Below, piece by piece: positions 52,032 to 60,845 of a DNA stretch of 64,000 nucleotides. A program made the position numbers and the translations under genes. Where the stretch lies: positions 372,001 through 436,000 of the forward strand of contig NZ_JAHVHT010000003.1 in NCBI RefSeq assembly GCF_019802125.1, given 5' to 3'. The notes under the pieces were generated by a model. The model was not told the DNA's origin. It did no database searches and saw only the letters and a list, made by a program, of their open reading frames with translations. Numbering within the stretch: the stretch's first letter is position 1; each line of letters opens with the position of its first letter. Source of the DNA: Tateyamaria omphalii (GTDB lineage Bacteria; Pseudomonadota; Alphaproteobacteria; Rhodobacterales; Rhodobacteraceae).

Positions 52032-52562
52032 ATGAAAGGTTCCCGACCGGAACAGGCGGTTCTGACCCGCGATACGGACATGTCCAAAACGGATGACACC
52101 CGCGCTGTGATCGAAGGGATGGTGGATGGTCTGAACGACCACCGCATTGACGACATCGGCCAGTTCTTTGCCGAAAGTTTCCGCTGGATGGGCAACACCG
52201 GCTGCGGTGCCAAGACTGGGCTGCAGGAGTTTCAGGACAACTGGCAGCGCCCGTTTCAGGCCGCTTTTGCCGACAAGGTCTGTGTCGACGAGGCACGGCT
52301 TTATATGGGGGAATGGGCCGCCGCCTTTGGCCGGCAGGAGGCCACACATGCCGGTGAGTTCATGGGGATTGCCCCCACCGGCAAGCGGATCGAGATCCGG
52401 TACATGGATTTCTGGAAAGTCGAAGATGGCCGCATCACCGACAACTACGTGATGGTCGATTTTCCCCACGTCCTCGCCCAGCTGGGGCGGGACGTTTTTG
52501 ATGGTGAGGGCTGGGAAGCCTTCGATCGCGGCGACAAGACCCCGCCGCGCCCCGATGTATGA
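52032..52562 (+). CDS. Single-domain NTF2/SnoaL-like protein 2
   Basis: A 176-residue (or 160 from ATG 52080) NTF2-like domain of the SnoaL/ester-cyclase group: IEGMVDGLNDHRIDDIGQFF, then SFRWMGNTGCGAKTGLQEFQ, HAGEFMGIAPTGKRIEIRYMDFWKVEDGRITDNYVMVD. The G-I-x-P-T-G-K-R/x-I-E-I-x-x-x-D-F-W segment is shared with the two-domain paralogues in this locus. Such domains include lactone- or ring-forming and hydrolytic enzymes; no reaction is assigned. It lies ten bases before the HisD-family gene. Confidence 0.8.
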   Translation: MKGSRPEQAVLTRDTDMSKTDDTRAVIEGMVDGLNDHRIDDIGQFFAESFRWMGNTGCGAKTGLQEFQDNWQRPFQAAFADKVCVDEARLYMGEWAAAFGRQEATHAGEFMGIAPTGKRIEIRYMDFWKVEDGRITDNYVMVDFPHVLAQLGRDVFDGEGWEAFDRGDKTPPRPDV

Positions 52563-52571
52563 GGTGAGGAC

Positions 52572-53900
52572 ATGACAATCGAATACTTGAAGAGCGGTAA
52601 ACCCGAGGCTGAACGGGCCGAGGACGACGCCAAGACCCGCGCTATTGTCGAGGCGACTTTGGCCGATATCGAAGCGCGCGGGGATGCTGCGGTGCGCGAG
52701 CTCTCGGAGAAGTTCGATGGCTACAGCCCCGACAGCTTCCGCCTGACGCAAGCCGAGATCGACGCTCTGATCGCCGAGCTGACCCCGCGCGAGCTGGCCG
52801 ACATCCAGTTTGCGCAACAGCAGGTGCGCGACTTTGCCCAAGCGCAGCGGGACTCGATGCTGGACATTGAGGTCGAGACGATGCCGGGCGTGATCCTGGG
52901 CCACAAAAACATCCCCGTGCAGTCCGTGGGCTGCTACGTGCCGGGTGGCAAGTTCCCCATGGTGGCCTCGGCCCACATGTCCGTCGCCACCGCCAGCGTC
53001 GCCGGTGTGCCCCGCATCATCGCCTGCACTCCGCCGTGGCAGGGCAAGCCGAACCCCGCCGTGATCGCGGCGATGCATCTGGGTGGCGCGCATGAGATCT
53101 ACGTCATGGGCGGCATTCAGGCCGTGGGCGCCATGGCCATCGGGACGGAGACGATTGATCCCGTCCACATGCTCGTCGGCCCAGGCAATGCCTTCGTTGC
53201 CGAAGCCAAGCGCCAGCTCTTTGGCCGCGTGGGCATCGACCTTTTCGCAGGCCCCACCGAAACAATGGTCATTGCGGACGAGACAGTGGATGCGGAGATG
53301 TGCGCCACCGACCTCTTGGGGCAGGCGGAACATGGCTACAACTCGCCTGCCGTTCTGCTGACGAACTCGCGCAAGCTGGCGGATGAAACGGCGGCAGAGA
53401 TCGAGCGTATTCTTGGCATCCTACCCACCGCCGACACAGCCCGGAAAAGCTGGGAGGATTATGGTGAGATCATCCTCTGCGATACTTATGATGAGATGTT
53501 GCAGGTGGCTGATGATGTGGCCAGTGAGCACGTGCAGGTGATGACGGACCGCGATGACTGGTTCCTTGAGCACATGACCTGCTACGGCGCGCTGTTCCTT
53601 GGGCCGCGCACCAACGTCGCCAACGGGGATAAGGTGATCGGGACCAACCACACGCTGCCGACCAAGAAAGCGGGGCGGTATACGGGTGGTCTTTGGGTCG
53701 GCAAGTATCTCAAGACCCACAGCTACCAGAAGGTCACCACGGACGAGGCGGCGGCAGAGATCGGGGCCTATGGTTCGCGTCTGTGCATGCTCGAAGGGTT
53801 CGTGGGCCATGCCGAGCAGTGCAACCTGCGCGTCCGCCGCTATGGCGGGATCAACGTGCCTTATGGTGAGGGGGCCCCTGCGCGCGACGCAGCGGAGTAG
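52572..53900 (+). CDS. HisD-family dehydrogenase, probably not histidinol-specific
   Basis: A 442-residue NAD-dependent enzyme of the histidinol dehydrogenase family, which performs a four-electron alcohol-to-acid oxidation. The catalytic set is intact: zinc ligands Q251 and H254 (GQAEHG), D353 ([10 protein letters not shown]), H413 (VGHAEQ), and the catalytic pair E319-H320 (ASEHV). Context is catabolic, not histidine biosynthesis, so an alternative substrate is likely, as for HpsN (sulfopropanediol). The opening TIEYLKSGK also resembles HpsN-type proteins, but no sulfonate genes are nearby. It should oxidise a hydroxyl of the imported compound to carboxylate. Confidence 0.85.
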   Translation: MTIEYLKSGKPEAERAEDDAKTRAIVEATLADIEARGDAAVRELSEKFDGYSPDSFRLTQAEIDALIAELTPRELADIQFAQQQVRDFAQAQRDSMLDIEVETMPGVILGHKNIPVQSVGCYVPGGKFPMVASAHMSVATASVAGVPRIIACTPPWQGKPNPAVIAAMHLGGAHEIYVMGGIQAVGAMAIGTETIDPVHMLVGPGNAFVAEAKRQLFGRVGIDLFAGPTETMVIADETVDAEMCATDLLGQAEHGYNSPAVLLTNSRKLADETAAEIERILGILPTADTARKSWEDYGEIILCDTYDEMLQVADDVASEHVQVMTDRDDWFLEHMTCYGALFLGPRTNVANGDKVIGTNHTLPTKKAGRYTGGLWVGKYLKTHSYQKVTTDEAAAEIGAYGSRLCMLEGFVGHAEQCNLRVRRYGGINVPYGEGAPARDAAE

Positions 53901-53903
53901 GCC

Positions 53904-54908
53904 GTGACCGACCAGAACCAACGCAACAAGGCCACGGCGCTGACGCTGTGGGCGGCCTTGGATCGCGACCCGGAGAGTGCGGCGGCATTGCTGCCTGCGT
54001 TGGAAGGGTGGCACGGCCCTGCGCCCATAGGGATGCAAGGGAGTACGGATGGGATTATCGGCGAGCTCTTTTCGCCTTTGCGCGCAGCGATCCCGGATTT
54101 GCGGCGGCAGACGCATATCTTCCTGGGCGGTGCATCCTCCGCGCATGAAAGCGATGAGGGCGATGGTGCGTATTGGGTGGCGGGAACCGGGTACTATACC
54201 GGGCGCGCCACGCGAGAGGTGTTCGGCATCCCGGCGACGGGGCATGAGCTGCGTATTCGTTGGGGCGAATTTCTGCGGTTCGATGAGGCCGGGAACATCA
54301 CCTATGCCCAGACAATCTGGGACTTTGTGGATTGGTTCGACCAGATCGGTTTGCCCGCCCTGCCGCGCCCGCGCGGGGCGGCGCATGTATACCCCGCACC
54401 CACCGCATATGACGGTGTTTTGACAGCCGTGCAACTGGAAGTTGAGTCTGTAAAATCAATGACTTTGGGGCGCGCGTTAATATTTGGCGGCCTCAACAGT
54501 TTTGACGAAAGTGACCTGTCCAGCATGGGCATGGCGCGGTTCTTTCATCCCAATATCAAGTGGTACGGACCGGGCGGCATTGGCGCCTGCCTGTCGCTGG
54601 CGGAGTTCGAAAGGCTGCATCAGCAGCCGTGGCTCACGGCGTTTCCTGACCGCAAGGTGATGCACCTTGAAAGCCTGTTCGCCGAAGACCGGATGGTCGC
54701 GGCCTCTGGTCCCAAAGGGGTGGTTGGCACCCATGGCGGCACCTATCTGGGCCATGCTGCCACGGGCGCACCGATCGAGGTGTCGGGCCTTGATTTCTGG
54801 CTGCGCACCGACGGGCAGTTCACCGAGAACTGGGTGTTCGTGGACATGGTCCACCTGTTTCAGCAGATGGGCGTGGACCTGTTTGCCCGGATGCAGGCGC
54901 GGGCATGA
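53904..54908 (+). CDS. Tandem NTF2/SnoaL-like protein 3
   Basis: A 334-residue two-domain protein. First domain about 1-165 (GYYTGRATREVFGIPATGHELRIRWGEFLRF), second about 185-334 (IKWYGPGGIGACLSLAEFE, then DRKVMHLESLF, and FTENWVFVDMVHLFQQMG near the end). It shares the WYGPGGIG block and the C-terminal ENWV-x-x-D/Y motif with the proteins at 46148 and 54905. The start is GTG 53904, four bases after the HisD stop; the end overlaps the next gene by four bases. Confidence 0.75.
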   Translation: MTDQNQRNKATALTLWAALDRDPESAAALLPALEGWHGPAPIGMQGSTDGIIGELFSPLRAAIPDLRRQTHIFLGGASSAHESDEGDGAYWVAGTGYYTGRATREVFGIPATGHELRIRWGEFLRFDEAGNITYAQTIWDFVDWFDQIGLPALPRPRGAAHVYPAPTAYDGVLTAVQLEVESVKSMTLGRALIFGGLNSFDESDLSSMGMARFFHPNIKWYGPGGIGACLSLAEFERLHQQPWLTAFPDRKVMHLESLFAEDRMVAASGPKGVVGTHGGTYLGHAATGAPIEVSGLDFWLRTDGQFTENWVFVDMVHLFQQMGVDLFARMQARA

Positions 54909-55954
54909 CCGACCGGCACACACATCACAAGGCGCTGATCGCGCCGCTGCGCGCGGCACTTTATGACTATGATGAATCTGCGGTCCGGGCGGTTTTGCAC
55001 CATCTGTGTGCCCCGGACGTGATCTTTCGCCTCGCCTTTCCCTTCGAAAGCATTGCGGGCGTGGATGCGTTTGTGGATGCGGCCTTTGTCCCTTTGGTGG
55101 CTGCGATCCCGGATCTGGAGCGACGGGATTACATTGTGATGGCTGGCCCGACGCCCGAAGGGGCCGACTGGGTCGGCTGTGGCGGGTATTACACCGGAAC
55201 CTTCACGGCCCCGTGGCTCGACATCCCGCCGACCGGGCACATCGTGCATATGCGGTTTCACGAGTTCTACCGTTTCGAGAATGGCAAGATCGTCGAGATG
55301 CAGGCGCTTTGGGACATCCCCGAGGTGATGATGCAGGCGGGTGCCTGGCCGATGGTGCCGTCGCTGGGCCGCGAGTGGCATGTACCGGGGCCTGCGTTCT
55401 GCGATGGGCTGGTGCCGGGGCCTTATGATGCCGAGATGTCCGCCAGGTCCTGCCAGCACATCATCGAGATGCTCGATTACCTCAAGAAACACCCGAGCCA
55501 GGGTGGGCCCGAGGTGATGGAGATGGAGCGGTTCTGGCATCCGAAGATGATGTGGTACGGGCCCAGCGGCATCGGGTCGGGGCGTGGCATCGCGGGCTTT
55601 CGCAACTGGCACCAGATCCCTTTTCTGAACGGGATGCCGGACCGGGGGCAATATGTGGACGAGATTGTCTATCACTTCTTTGGTGACGGGCCTTATGCTG
55701 CGGTCACGGGCTGGCCGGATATGTACCAAACGATAACGCATGGAGGCTGGCTCGGCCTGCCGCCCACGAACAAGCGGATCGAGATGCGATCGCTTGATTT
55801 CTGGCGGTTGGAGAACGGGTTGATACGGGAGAATTGGGTGATGGTGGATATGTTGCAGATGTACGACCAGATCGGGGTCGATGTGCTGGCGCGGATGCGC
55901 GAATTCAACAAGGCGCGTGTCGGTTTTGATCCGGAGACGGGGAGGGCGCCATGA
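54905..55954 (+). CDS. Tandem NTF2/SnoaL-like protein 4
   Basis: A 349-residue two-domain protein. First domain: RLAFPFESIAGVDAFVDAAF, GGYYTGTFTAPWLDIPPTG, MRFHEFYRFENGKIVEM; second: MMWYGPSGIGSGRGIAGF, GGWLGLPPTNKRIEMRSLDF, RENWVMVDMLQMYDQIGVDV. It overlaps neighbours on both sides by four bases. The repeated use of one fold with conserved aromatic and Asp positions suggests related steps on one substrate series, or non-enzymatic binding, rather than redundancy. Confidence 0.75.
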   Translation: MTDRHTHHKALIAPLRAALYDYDESAVRAVLHHLCAPDVIFRLAFPFESIAGVDAFVDAAFVPLVAAIPDLERRDYIVMAGPTPEGADWVGCGGYYTGTFTAPWLDIPPTGHIVHMRFHEFYRFENGKIVEMQALWDIPEVMMQAGAWPMVPSLGREWHVPGPAFCDGLVPGPYDAEMSARSCQHIIEMLDYLKKHPSQGGPEVMEMERFWHPKMMWYGPSGIGSGRGIAGFRNWHQIPFLNGMPDRGQYVDEIVYHFFGDGPYAAVTGWPDMYQTITHGGWLGLPPTNKRIEMRSLDFWRLENGLIRENWVMVDMLQMYDQIGVDVLARMREFNKARVGFDPETGRAP

Positions 55955-56709
55955 GCCTTCCTCGGACCCCCTCTTTTGATCTGTCGGGCAAGCGGGCGCT
56001 GGTGACCGGGGCGTCCTCGGGCATTGGCCTTGGTTGCGCGGTGGCACTGGCCGAGGCAGGCGCGCATGTGGTCTGTGCCGCGCGGCGGGCGGATGCTTTG
56101 GCGGAAGTTGTTGGCGCCATGACTGAGCAGGGATGGAGCGCGGAGGCGCTGCAGTTCGATCAGTCGGATATGGGCGCCATCGACGCGGCTTTCGATGAGC
56201 CATACGACATCGTACTGAACTCGGCCGGTCTGGCCCGTCACGGTCCGTCGATGGAGACGCAGCCAGAGGATTTCGACGCAGTTGTCGGGATCAACTTGAA
56301 GGGGGCCTATTTCCTGTCGACGGCGGCGGCGCGGGCGCTGATTGAAGCGGGCAAGCCGGGGTCGATCATCCATATTTCATCCCAGATGGGCCATGTGGGC
56401 GGCATCGACCGCGCGGTCTATTGCGCGACGAAACATGGCGTCGAGGGGATGGTAAAGGCCATGGCCATCGAGTGGGGCAAGGCGAATATCCGCATCAACA
56501 CCGTCTGTCCGACCTTTGTGCGTACGGCCTTTACCGAGAAGTCGTTTCAGGACCCAGAGCGCTATGCCTGGATCATGGACAAGATCAAGCTGCCCCGTGT
56601 GGCGGAGGTTGAGGACATCATGGGGGCGGTGTTGTTTCTGGCCTCGGATGCGTCGGCCATGGTCACGGGCACGTCGATGCTGATCGACGGCGGGTGGACG
56701 GCGGACTGA
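55951..56709 (+). CDS. Short-chain dehydrogenase/reductase
   Basis: A 252-residue classical SDR. Nucleotide loop TGASSGIG at 19-26, NSAG at 90-93, catalytic Ser143/144, Tyr157 and Lys161 (YCATK), and the C-terminal GTSMLIDGGWTAD typical of the family. Arg residues after the second strand (AARR) favour NADP(H) or mixed use, but this is not certain. Likely oxidises a secondary alcohol of the substrate. Overlaps the preceding NTF2-like gene by four bases and the LacI gene by one. Confidence 0.93.
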   Translation: MSLPRTPSFDLSGKRALVTGASSGIGLGCAVALAEAGAHVVCAARRADALAEVVGAMTEQGWSAEALQFDQSDMGAIDAAFDEPYDIVLNSAGLARHGPSMETQPEDFDAVVGINLKGAYFLSTAAARALIEAGKPGSIIHISSQMGHVGGIDRAVYCATKHGVEGMVKAMAIEWGKANIRINTVCPTFVRTAFTEKSFQDPERYAWIMDKIKLPRVAEVEDIMGAVLFLASDASAMVTGTSMLIDGGWTAD

Positions 56710-57728
56710 TGCCGGACAAGGTGACAGCACTCGATGTGGCGGAGCGGGCAGGCGTGTCCCGCTCGGCTGTCAGTCGTGTCTTCACCCCCGGTGCGTCGGT
56801 GTCGAAGCGCACCGCTGACAAGGTGCGGCAGGCGGCGGATGATCTGGGGTATCGGCCCAACGTGCTTGCGCGCAGCCTGATTACCGGACGGAGCCGTATT
56901 GTCGGGTTGCTGGTCGCCTATCTGGAGAACCATTTCTACCCCGAGGCCATTGAACGGCTGAGCCGCAAGTTGCAGGAACAGGGCTATCACGTTCTGGTTT
57001 TTATCTCGTCGAACTCGGACGACGATGCGGATGAGGTGATGCGGGAATTACTGGATTACCAAGTGGATGGCATCATTGCGGCGAGCGTGGGGATGTCCAA
57101 TGATCTGACGCAACGCTGTGAGGCGGCGGGGATTCCCATTGTCCTGTTCAACCGGGCACAGGATGATGACAGGCTGTCGTCTGTGACATCGGATAATTAT
57201 CACGGTGGGCGCAAGCTGGCGGAATTTTTGATCGCGGGTGGGCACCAACGCATTGCCCATGTCGCGGGGTGGGAAGGTGCCTCGACCCAGCGGGACCGTG
57301 AGGCGGGCTTTGTCGCGGGGCTTGAGGCGGCGGGTCATCGCCTGTTTGCGCGTGGCGTCAGTGACTTCAACTTTGAAACCGCCAAGGATGTGGCGCGTGA
57401 GATGTTTGCGGGGCCGGAGCGGCCCGATGCCGTGTTCTGTGCCAATGATCACATGGCCTTTGCCGTGATGGATGTGCTGCGATTCGAGCTTGGCCTGGAC
57501 GTGCCGGGCGATGTGTCTGTCGTGGGCTATGACGATGTGACCCTGGCTGCCTGGCCCAGCTATGACCTGACCACCGTGCGCCAGCCTGCCGGGCAGATGG
57601 CCGATGCCACGGTTGATATTCTGATGGATCGGCTTGCCGATCCCGACACCAAACCCCGCCGCGTCGCGCTGGATGGACCACTCATCTTGCGCGGCTCGGC
57701 TCGTATACCCAAAGGATGGACCGCATGA
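56709..57728 (+). CDS. LacI-family transcriptional regulator
   Basis: A 339-residue regulator. HTH TALDVAERAGVSRSAVSRVF (about 6-25) with hinge helix YRPNVLARSLITGRS, then a periplasmic-binding-protein-like effector domain (FYPEAIERLSRKLQEQGYHV, VDGIIAASVG, FCANDHMAFAVMD, GYDDVTLAAWPSYDLTTVRQP). It probably binds the palindrome at 47139-47158 and releases it with the imported compound or a metabolite. Encoded in the middle of the operon, overlapping genes on both sides, so it would be autoregulated. Confidence 0.93.
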   Translation: MPDKVTALDVAERAGVSRSAVSRVFTPGASVSKRTADKVRQAADDLGYRPNVLARSLITGRSRIVGLLVAYLENHFYPEAIERLSRKLQEQGYHVLVFISSNSDDDADEVMRELLDYQVDGIIAASVGMSNDLTQRCEAAGIPIVLFNRAQDDDRLSSVTSDNYHGGRKLAEFLIAGGHQRIAHVAGWEGASTQRDREAGFVAGLEAAGHRLFARGVSDFNFETAKDVAREMFAGPERPDAVFCANDHMAFAVMDVLRFELGLDVPGDVSVVGYDDVTLAAWPSYDLTTVRQPAGQMADATVDILMDRLADPDTKPRRVALDGPLILRGSARIPKGWTA

Positions 57729-58693
57729 AGGGTTTTTCGAACCGGTGGAAGGATTTCCCCGACTATATCATCGGCATCACCAAGGAGATCTGGGAAGACC
57801 GCGGCATCGCGACCCTGCATCACTATTACAGCCCGGACATCGTGGTGCGCTCGCCCGGTTCGGTGGTGATTGGGAGTGAGAAGGTCATTGGCGCGACCAT
57901 GGCGACGCTCGCCGAGTTTCCGGACCGGACGCTGCTGGGCGAGGATGTGATCTGGTCGGGGACGCCGGAGGAGGGGATGCTGTCGTCGCACCGCATCCTG
58001 TCGACGGCGACGCATATGGCGGATGGGGTCTATGGCAAGGCATCTGGCAAGACGCTGCAATACCGCATCATTGCGGACTGTCATGCGATTAACGATCAGA
58101 TCAACGACGAGTGGTTGATCCGCGACCAGACGGCCATCGTGAATCAGATCGGGTGGGAGGCGAAGGCTTACGCTGCGGACCTGATCGAGCGTGAGGGTGG
58201 GATGGAGAAGGCGGTGCGTCCGTTGTCTCCAGCGACCGACCAGCCGGGACCCTACAAGGGGCGGGGCAATGATAGTGAGTGGGGTGCGAAGTACGCCGAC
58301 ATCCTGACTCGGATCATGGGTGCCGATATGGCCGTGATCCCGGGCGAATATGACCGGGCGGTACAGTCGGAGTATCCCGGCGGGCTGACCGGGCATGGCA
58401 CGGGGCCGGTGGACCGGTTCTGGATGGGGCTGCGGGCGTCGTTCCCCGATGCAGAGTTCACCATCGACCACCAGATCGGGCGTGACGATGAGATGATGCC
58501 GCCCCGGGCTGCGATCCGCTGGAGCCTGCATGGCAAGCACGACGGCTGGGGGTATTTTGGCGCGCCGACGGGGGCGGAAGTTTATGTGCTGGGGATTTCC
58601 CATGCCGAGTTCGGGCCATGGGGGCTGCGCCGGGAATATGCTCTGTTTGACGAGACGGCGATCTGGAAGCAGATCCTGTTGCAGACGGGCTGA
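57725..58693 (+). CDS. Tandem NTF2/SnoaL-like protein 5 (divergent)
   Basis: A 322-residue protein with two NTF2-like halves: about 1-135 (TKEIWEDRGIATLHHYYSPDIVVRSPGSVVIGSEKV) and 160-322 (YDRAVQSEYPGGLTGHGTGP, VDRFWMGLRASFPDAEFTIDHQ, GAEVYVLGISHAEFGPWGLRREYALFDE). It lacks the WYGPGGIG block of the other copies and is the most distant paralogue. Its ATG overlaps the LacI stop (ATGA). Confidence 0.7.
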   Translation: MKGFSNRWKDFPDYIIGITKEIWEDRGIATLHHYYSPDIVVRSPGSVVIGSEKVIGATMATLAEFPDRTLLGEDVIWSGTPEEGMLSSHRILSTATHMADGVYGKASGKTLQYRIIADCHAINDQINDEWLIRDQTAIVNQIGWEAKAYAADLIEREGGMEKAVRPLSPATDQPGPYKGRGNDSEWGAKYADILTRIMGADMAVIPGEYDRAVQSEYPGGLTGHGTGPVDRFWMGLRASFPDAEFTIDHQIGRDDEMMPPRAAIRWSLHGKHDGWGYFGAPTGAEVYVLGISHAEFGPWGLRREYALFDETAIWKQILLQTG

Positions 58694-58735
58694 AGTCGCA
58701 TTTGCATATTTAGAGAACAATGAAAGGTCAGGGCT

Positions 58736-59350
58736 GTGCGCCGCTATGACGAGGTGATGTTCACGGAGGCCGTGAAGGCGCTGCAGGAGGCGGATGGGTC
58801 TGCCGAGATGTACGCCCGCGGCTATGGTGCGCGGATCCATGCGCTGAACGCGGATGAGGTCGCTTTTATTGCCTCACGCACATCGTTTTACATGGCGACC
58901 GTTTCCGAGACGGGCTGGCCCTATATCCAGCATCGCGGCGGGCCGGCGGGCTTTCTGAAGGTGCTGGATGATCACACGCTGGGTTTTGCGGACTATCGTG
59001 GCAACAAGCAGCACATTTCCGAAGGCAATCTGGCGGGCGATGACCGGGTGTCGCTGTTCCTGATGGACTACCCGCGCAAAGCGCGGATGAAGCTGCAGGG
59101 GCGTGCCACCTTTGCCAAGGCCGAGGATGCGCCAGAGCTTGCAGAGCGGCTGGCTGTCGAGGGGCAGGGCCGGGTCGAGCGAGTGGTGACCATCAACGTG
59201 GAAGCCTTTGACTGGAACTGTCCGCAGTTCATCACGCCGCGCTTTGATGCCTCTGAGATCGCGCAATTGGTGGCGCCGGAAATGGACAAGCTGCAGGCGC
59301 GGATTGCCGAGTTGGAAGCGGAGAATGCAGTGCTGAAGGGGCAGGGATGA
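58736..59350 (+). CDS. Pyridoxamine 5'-phosphate oxidase-like (split-barrel flavin) protein
   Basis: A 204-residue protein with a split-barrel FMN-binding fold: VAFIASRTSFYMATVSETGWPYIQHRGGP and TLGFADYRGNKQHISEGNLAGDDRVSLFLMDYPRKARMKLQG are the usual blocks of PNPOx-like proteins, and the last 35 residues form a coiled coil (MDKLQARIAELEAENAVLKG). It probably binds FMN, F420 or heme, and may act as a reductase. Start is GTG 58736; ATG 58757, preceded by GAGG, is the alternative. Confidence 0.8.
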   Translation: MRRYDEVMFTEAVKALQEADGSAEMYARGYGARIHALNADEVAFIASRTSFYMATVSETGWPYIQHRGGPAGFLKVLDDHTLGFADYRGNKQHISEGNLAGDDRVSLFLMDYPRKARMKLQGRATFAKAEDAPELAERLAVEGQGRVERVVTINVEAFDWNCPQFITPRFDASEIAQLVAPEMDKLQARIAELEAENAVLKGQG

Positions 59351-59883
59351 TTGACATTTACCGTGCTGCCGAACGTCTGATGGGTATGCAGGACGCTGAT
59401 TGGCGGCGGCACGCAAGCCCGTGGAGCTTTTGGACGAGGTTTTCTTGCCTGCCGTTGATCGCGCTGGCGATCTATGCGCGGCAGTGGATCGGTTGGTGGG
59501 CGTTGCCGTTGTTCCTGCTGGCCGCAGTGTGGACGTGGGTGAACCCCCGAGCCTTTCCGCCGCCGCGCGACTTTGGCAGCTGGGCGTCGCGCGGTACGTT
59601 GGGCGAGCGCATCTTTCTGTCGCGGGATCGCTATGACATTGCCCCACATCACATCCGGGTCGGGCACGTGCTGACGACCCTCTCCGCCCTTGTCGTGTTG
59701 CCACTGTTCTATGGCCTGATTGTGCTGAACCCTTGGGCGACGCTCCTCGGGCTGGTCGCAACCATCCTGCCGAAGGTTTGGTTCGTGGACCGCATGGTCT
59801 GGATCCACGCCGACATCACCAATACCACACCGGGCGATCCGTTGCCCGATCCAACCCTCCCACATGAAAGGACCCCCACATGA
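59347..59883 (+). CDS. DUF6653-like small membrane protein
   Basis: A 178-residue protein with two to four hydrophobic segments: FSCLPLIALAIYARQWIGWWALPLFLLAAVWTW (about 31-64) and VLTTLSALVVLPLFYGLIVL (about 106-125) with LLGLVATILPKVWFVDRM. The opening IYRAAERLMGMQDADWRRHASPWSFWTRF matches a conserved family of unknown function (as I recall, DUF6653). Overlaps both neighbours by four bases. Possible inner-membrane partner of the neighbouring enzymes. Confidence 0.7.
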   Translation: MIDIYRAAERLMGMQDADWRRHASPWSFWTRFSCLPLIALAIYARQWIGWWALPLFLLAAVWTWVNPRAFPPPRDFGSWASRGTLGERIFLSRDRYDIAPHHIRVGHVLTTLSALVVLPLFYGLIVLNPWATLLGLVATILPKVWFVDRMVWIHADITNTTPGDPLPDPTLPHERTPT

Positions 59884-60845
59884 CCCCCGCCGAGATGGAG
59901 CCGCGCATTGTGCGTTATGGCGATCTGATGCCTTGCAAGACCGCGTTTATCGACGCGCATACGCCGGGTTCGGACCAGAAGGAGAACTTTACCATCATCG
60001 GTGGCGGGGTGTCGGAAAGCCCGGATCAGCATGTGCATATCTCGATCCCGCATGGCTTCAATATCGGGGCCGCCGGGCAGCCGCCGAAGTGCCGGAACTC
60101 GCTGCATTCGCACCGCACGGCTGAGGTGTTCTTTGTCCTGTCGGGGCGTTGGCGGTTTTTCTGGGGGCGCTGGGGGAAGGCGGGTGAGGTCGTGCTGGAA
60201 GAGGGCGACATCATTAACATTCCGACCGGTATCTTTCGGGGGTTCGAGAATATCGGCACCGATTACGGGATGATCATGGCGATCCTTGGCGGTGACGATG
60301 CGGGCGGTGGCGTCATCTGGGCCCCGCAAGTGATCGAGGAGGCGGGCGCGCATGGCCTGGTGCTTGGCGAGAATGGCAGCCTTTATGACAGCAAGAAGGG
60401 GCAGAGCCTGCCCGATGGTGTGGGGCCGATGCCGTTGCTGAGCGCGGAGGAGTTGACGGAGTTCCCCGAGATGTCGCCGATGCAGGTCGTTGGCATGGGC
60501 GTGCGCCGGTATTGGGACATGGTGTGTCTGGCCAAGGACGCGCCCTGCAAGGTGATCGGCGAGAGCGGGATTATTCGCGACAAGCCGGGCTTTGAAGTGG
60601 ATCTGGTGACGCGCAGCAGCGCGTCGGATGACATGCACACGCATGACAAGCCGTCGGTTCTTATGCCTGTGAAAGGGCACTGGAAGGTGACGTGGGACGG
60701 CGGCAGCACCACGCTGGCACCGGGCGACACGATGAGCGTGCCGGAGAACATGCCGCACAGTGCCGTGCCGTCGATGACGGGGGAGGCTGCGCTCTATCAC
60801 GTGGTGGGCACGGATGATCCGGCGGGGCCGACGTGGACAGGGTGA
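59880..60845 (+). CDS. Bicupin protein
   Basis: A 321-residue protein with two cupin barrels. Cupin 1 has NSLHSHRTAEVFFVLSGRW and EGDIINIPTGIFRGFENIG (His, His, Glu and a late aromatic in place of the second-motif His). Cupin 2 has SDDMHTHDKPSVLMPVKGHW and PGDTMSVPENMPHSAVPS with a His in the second motif. Bicupins of this general design include gentisate 1,2-dioxygenase and sugar isomerases, but neither is clearly indicated. A metal-dependent ring-opening, isomerase or lyase step is conceivable. Confidence 0.8.
   Translation: MTPAEMEPRIVRYGDLMPCKTAFIDAHTPGSDQKENFTIIGGGVSESPDQHVHISIPHGFNIGAAGQPPKCRNSLHSHRTAEVFFVLSGRWRFFWGRWGKAGEVVLEEGDIINIPTGIFRGFENIGTDYGMIMAILGGDDAGGGVIWAPQVIEEAGAHGLVLGENGSLYDSKKGQSLPDGVGPMPLLSAEELTEFPEMSPMQVVGMGVRRYWDMVCLAKDAPCKVIGESGIIRDKPGFEVDLVTRSSASDDMHTHDKPSVLMPVKGHWKVTWDGGSTTLAPGDTMSVPENMPHSAVPSMTGEAALYHVVGTDDPAGPTWTG

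Noticed and set aside
52572-53900. Naming this gene hisD or hpsN
   Set aside because: Catalytic residues only show family membership. The neighbourhood is neither histidine biosynthesis nor sulfonate degradation, so a specific name would be unsupported.
59880-60845. Gentisate 1,2-dioxygenase
   Set aside because: The two-cupin layout is similar, but no other aromatic-ring degradation gene is present and the first barrel lacks the usual second-motif His, so the general term bicupin is safer.
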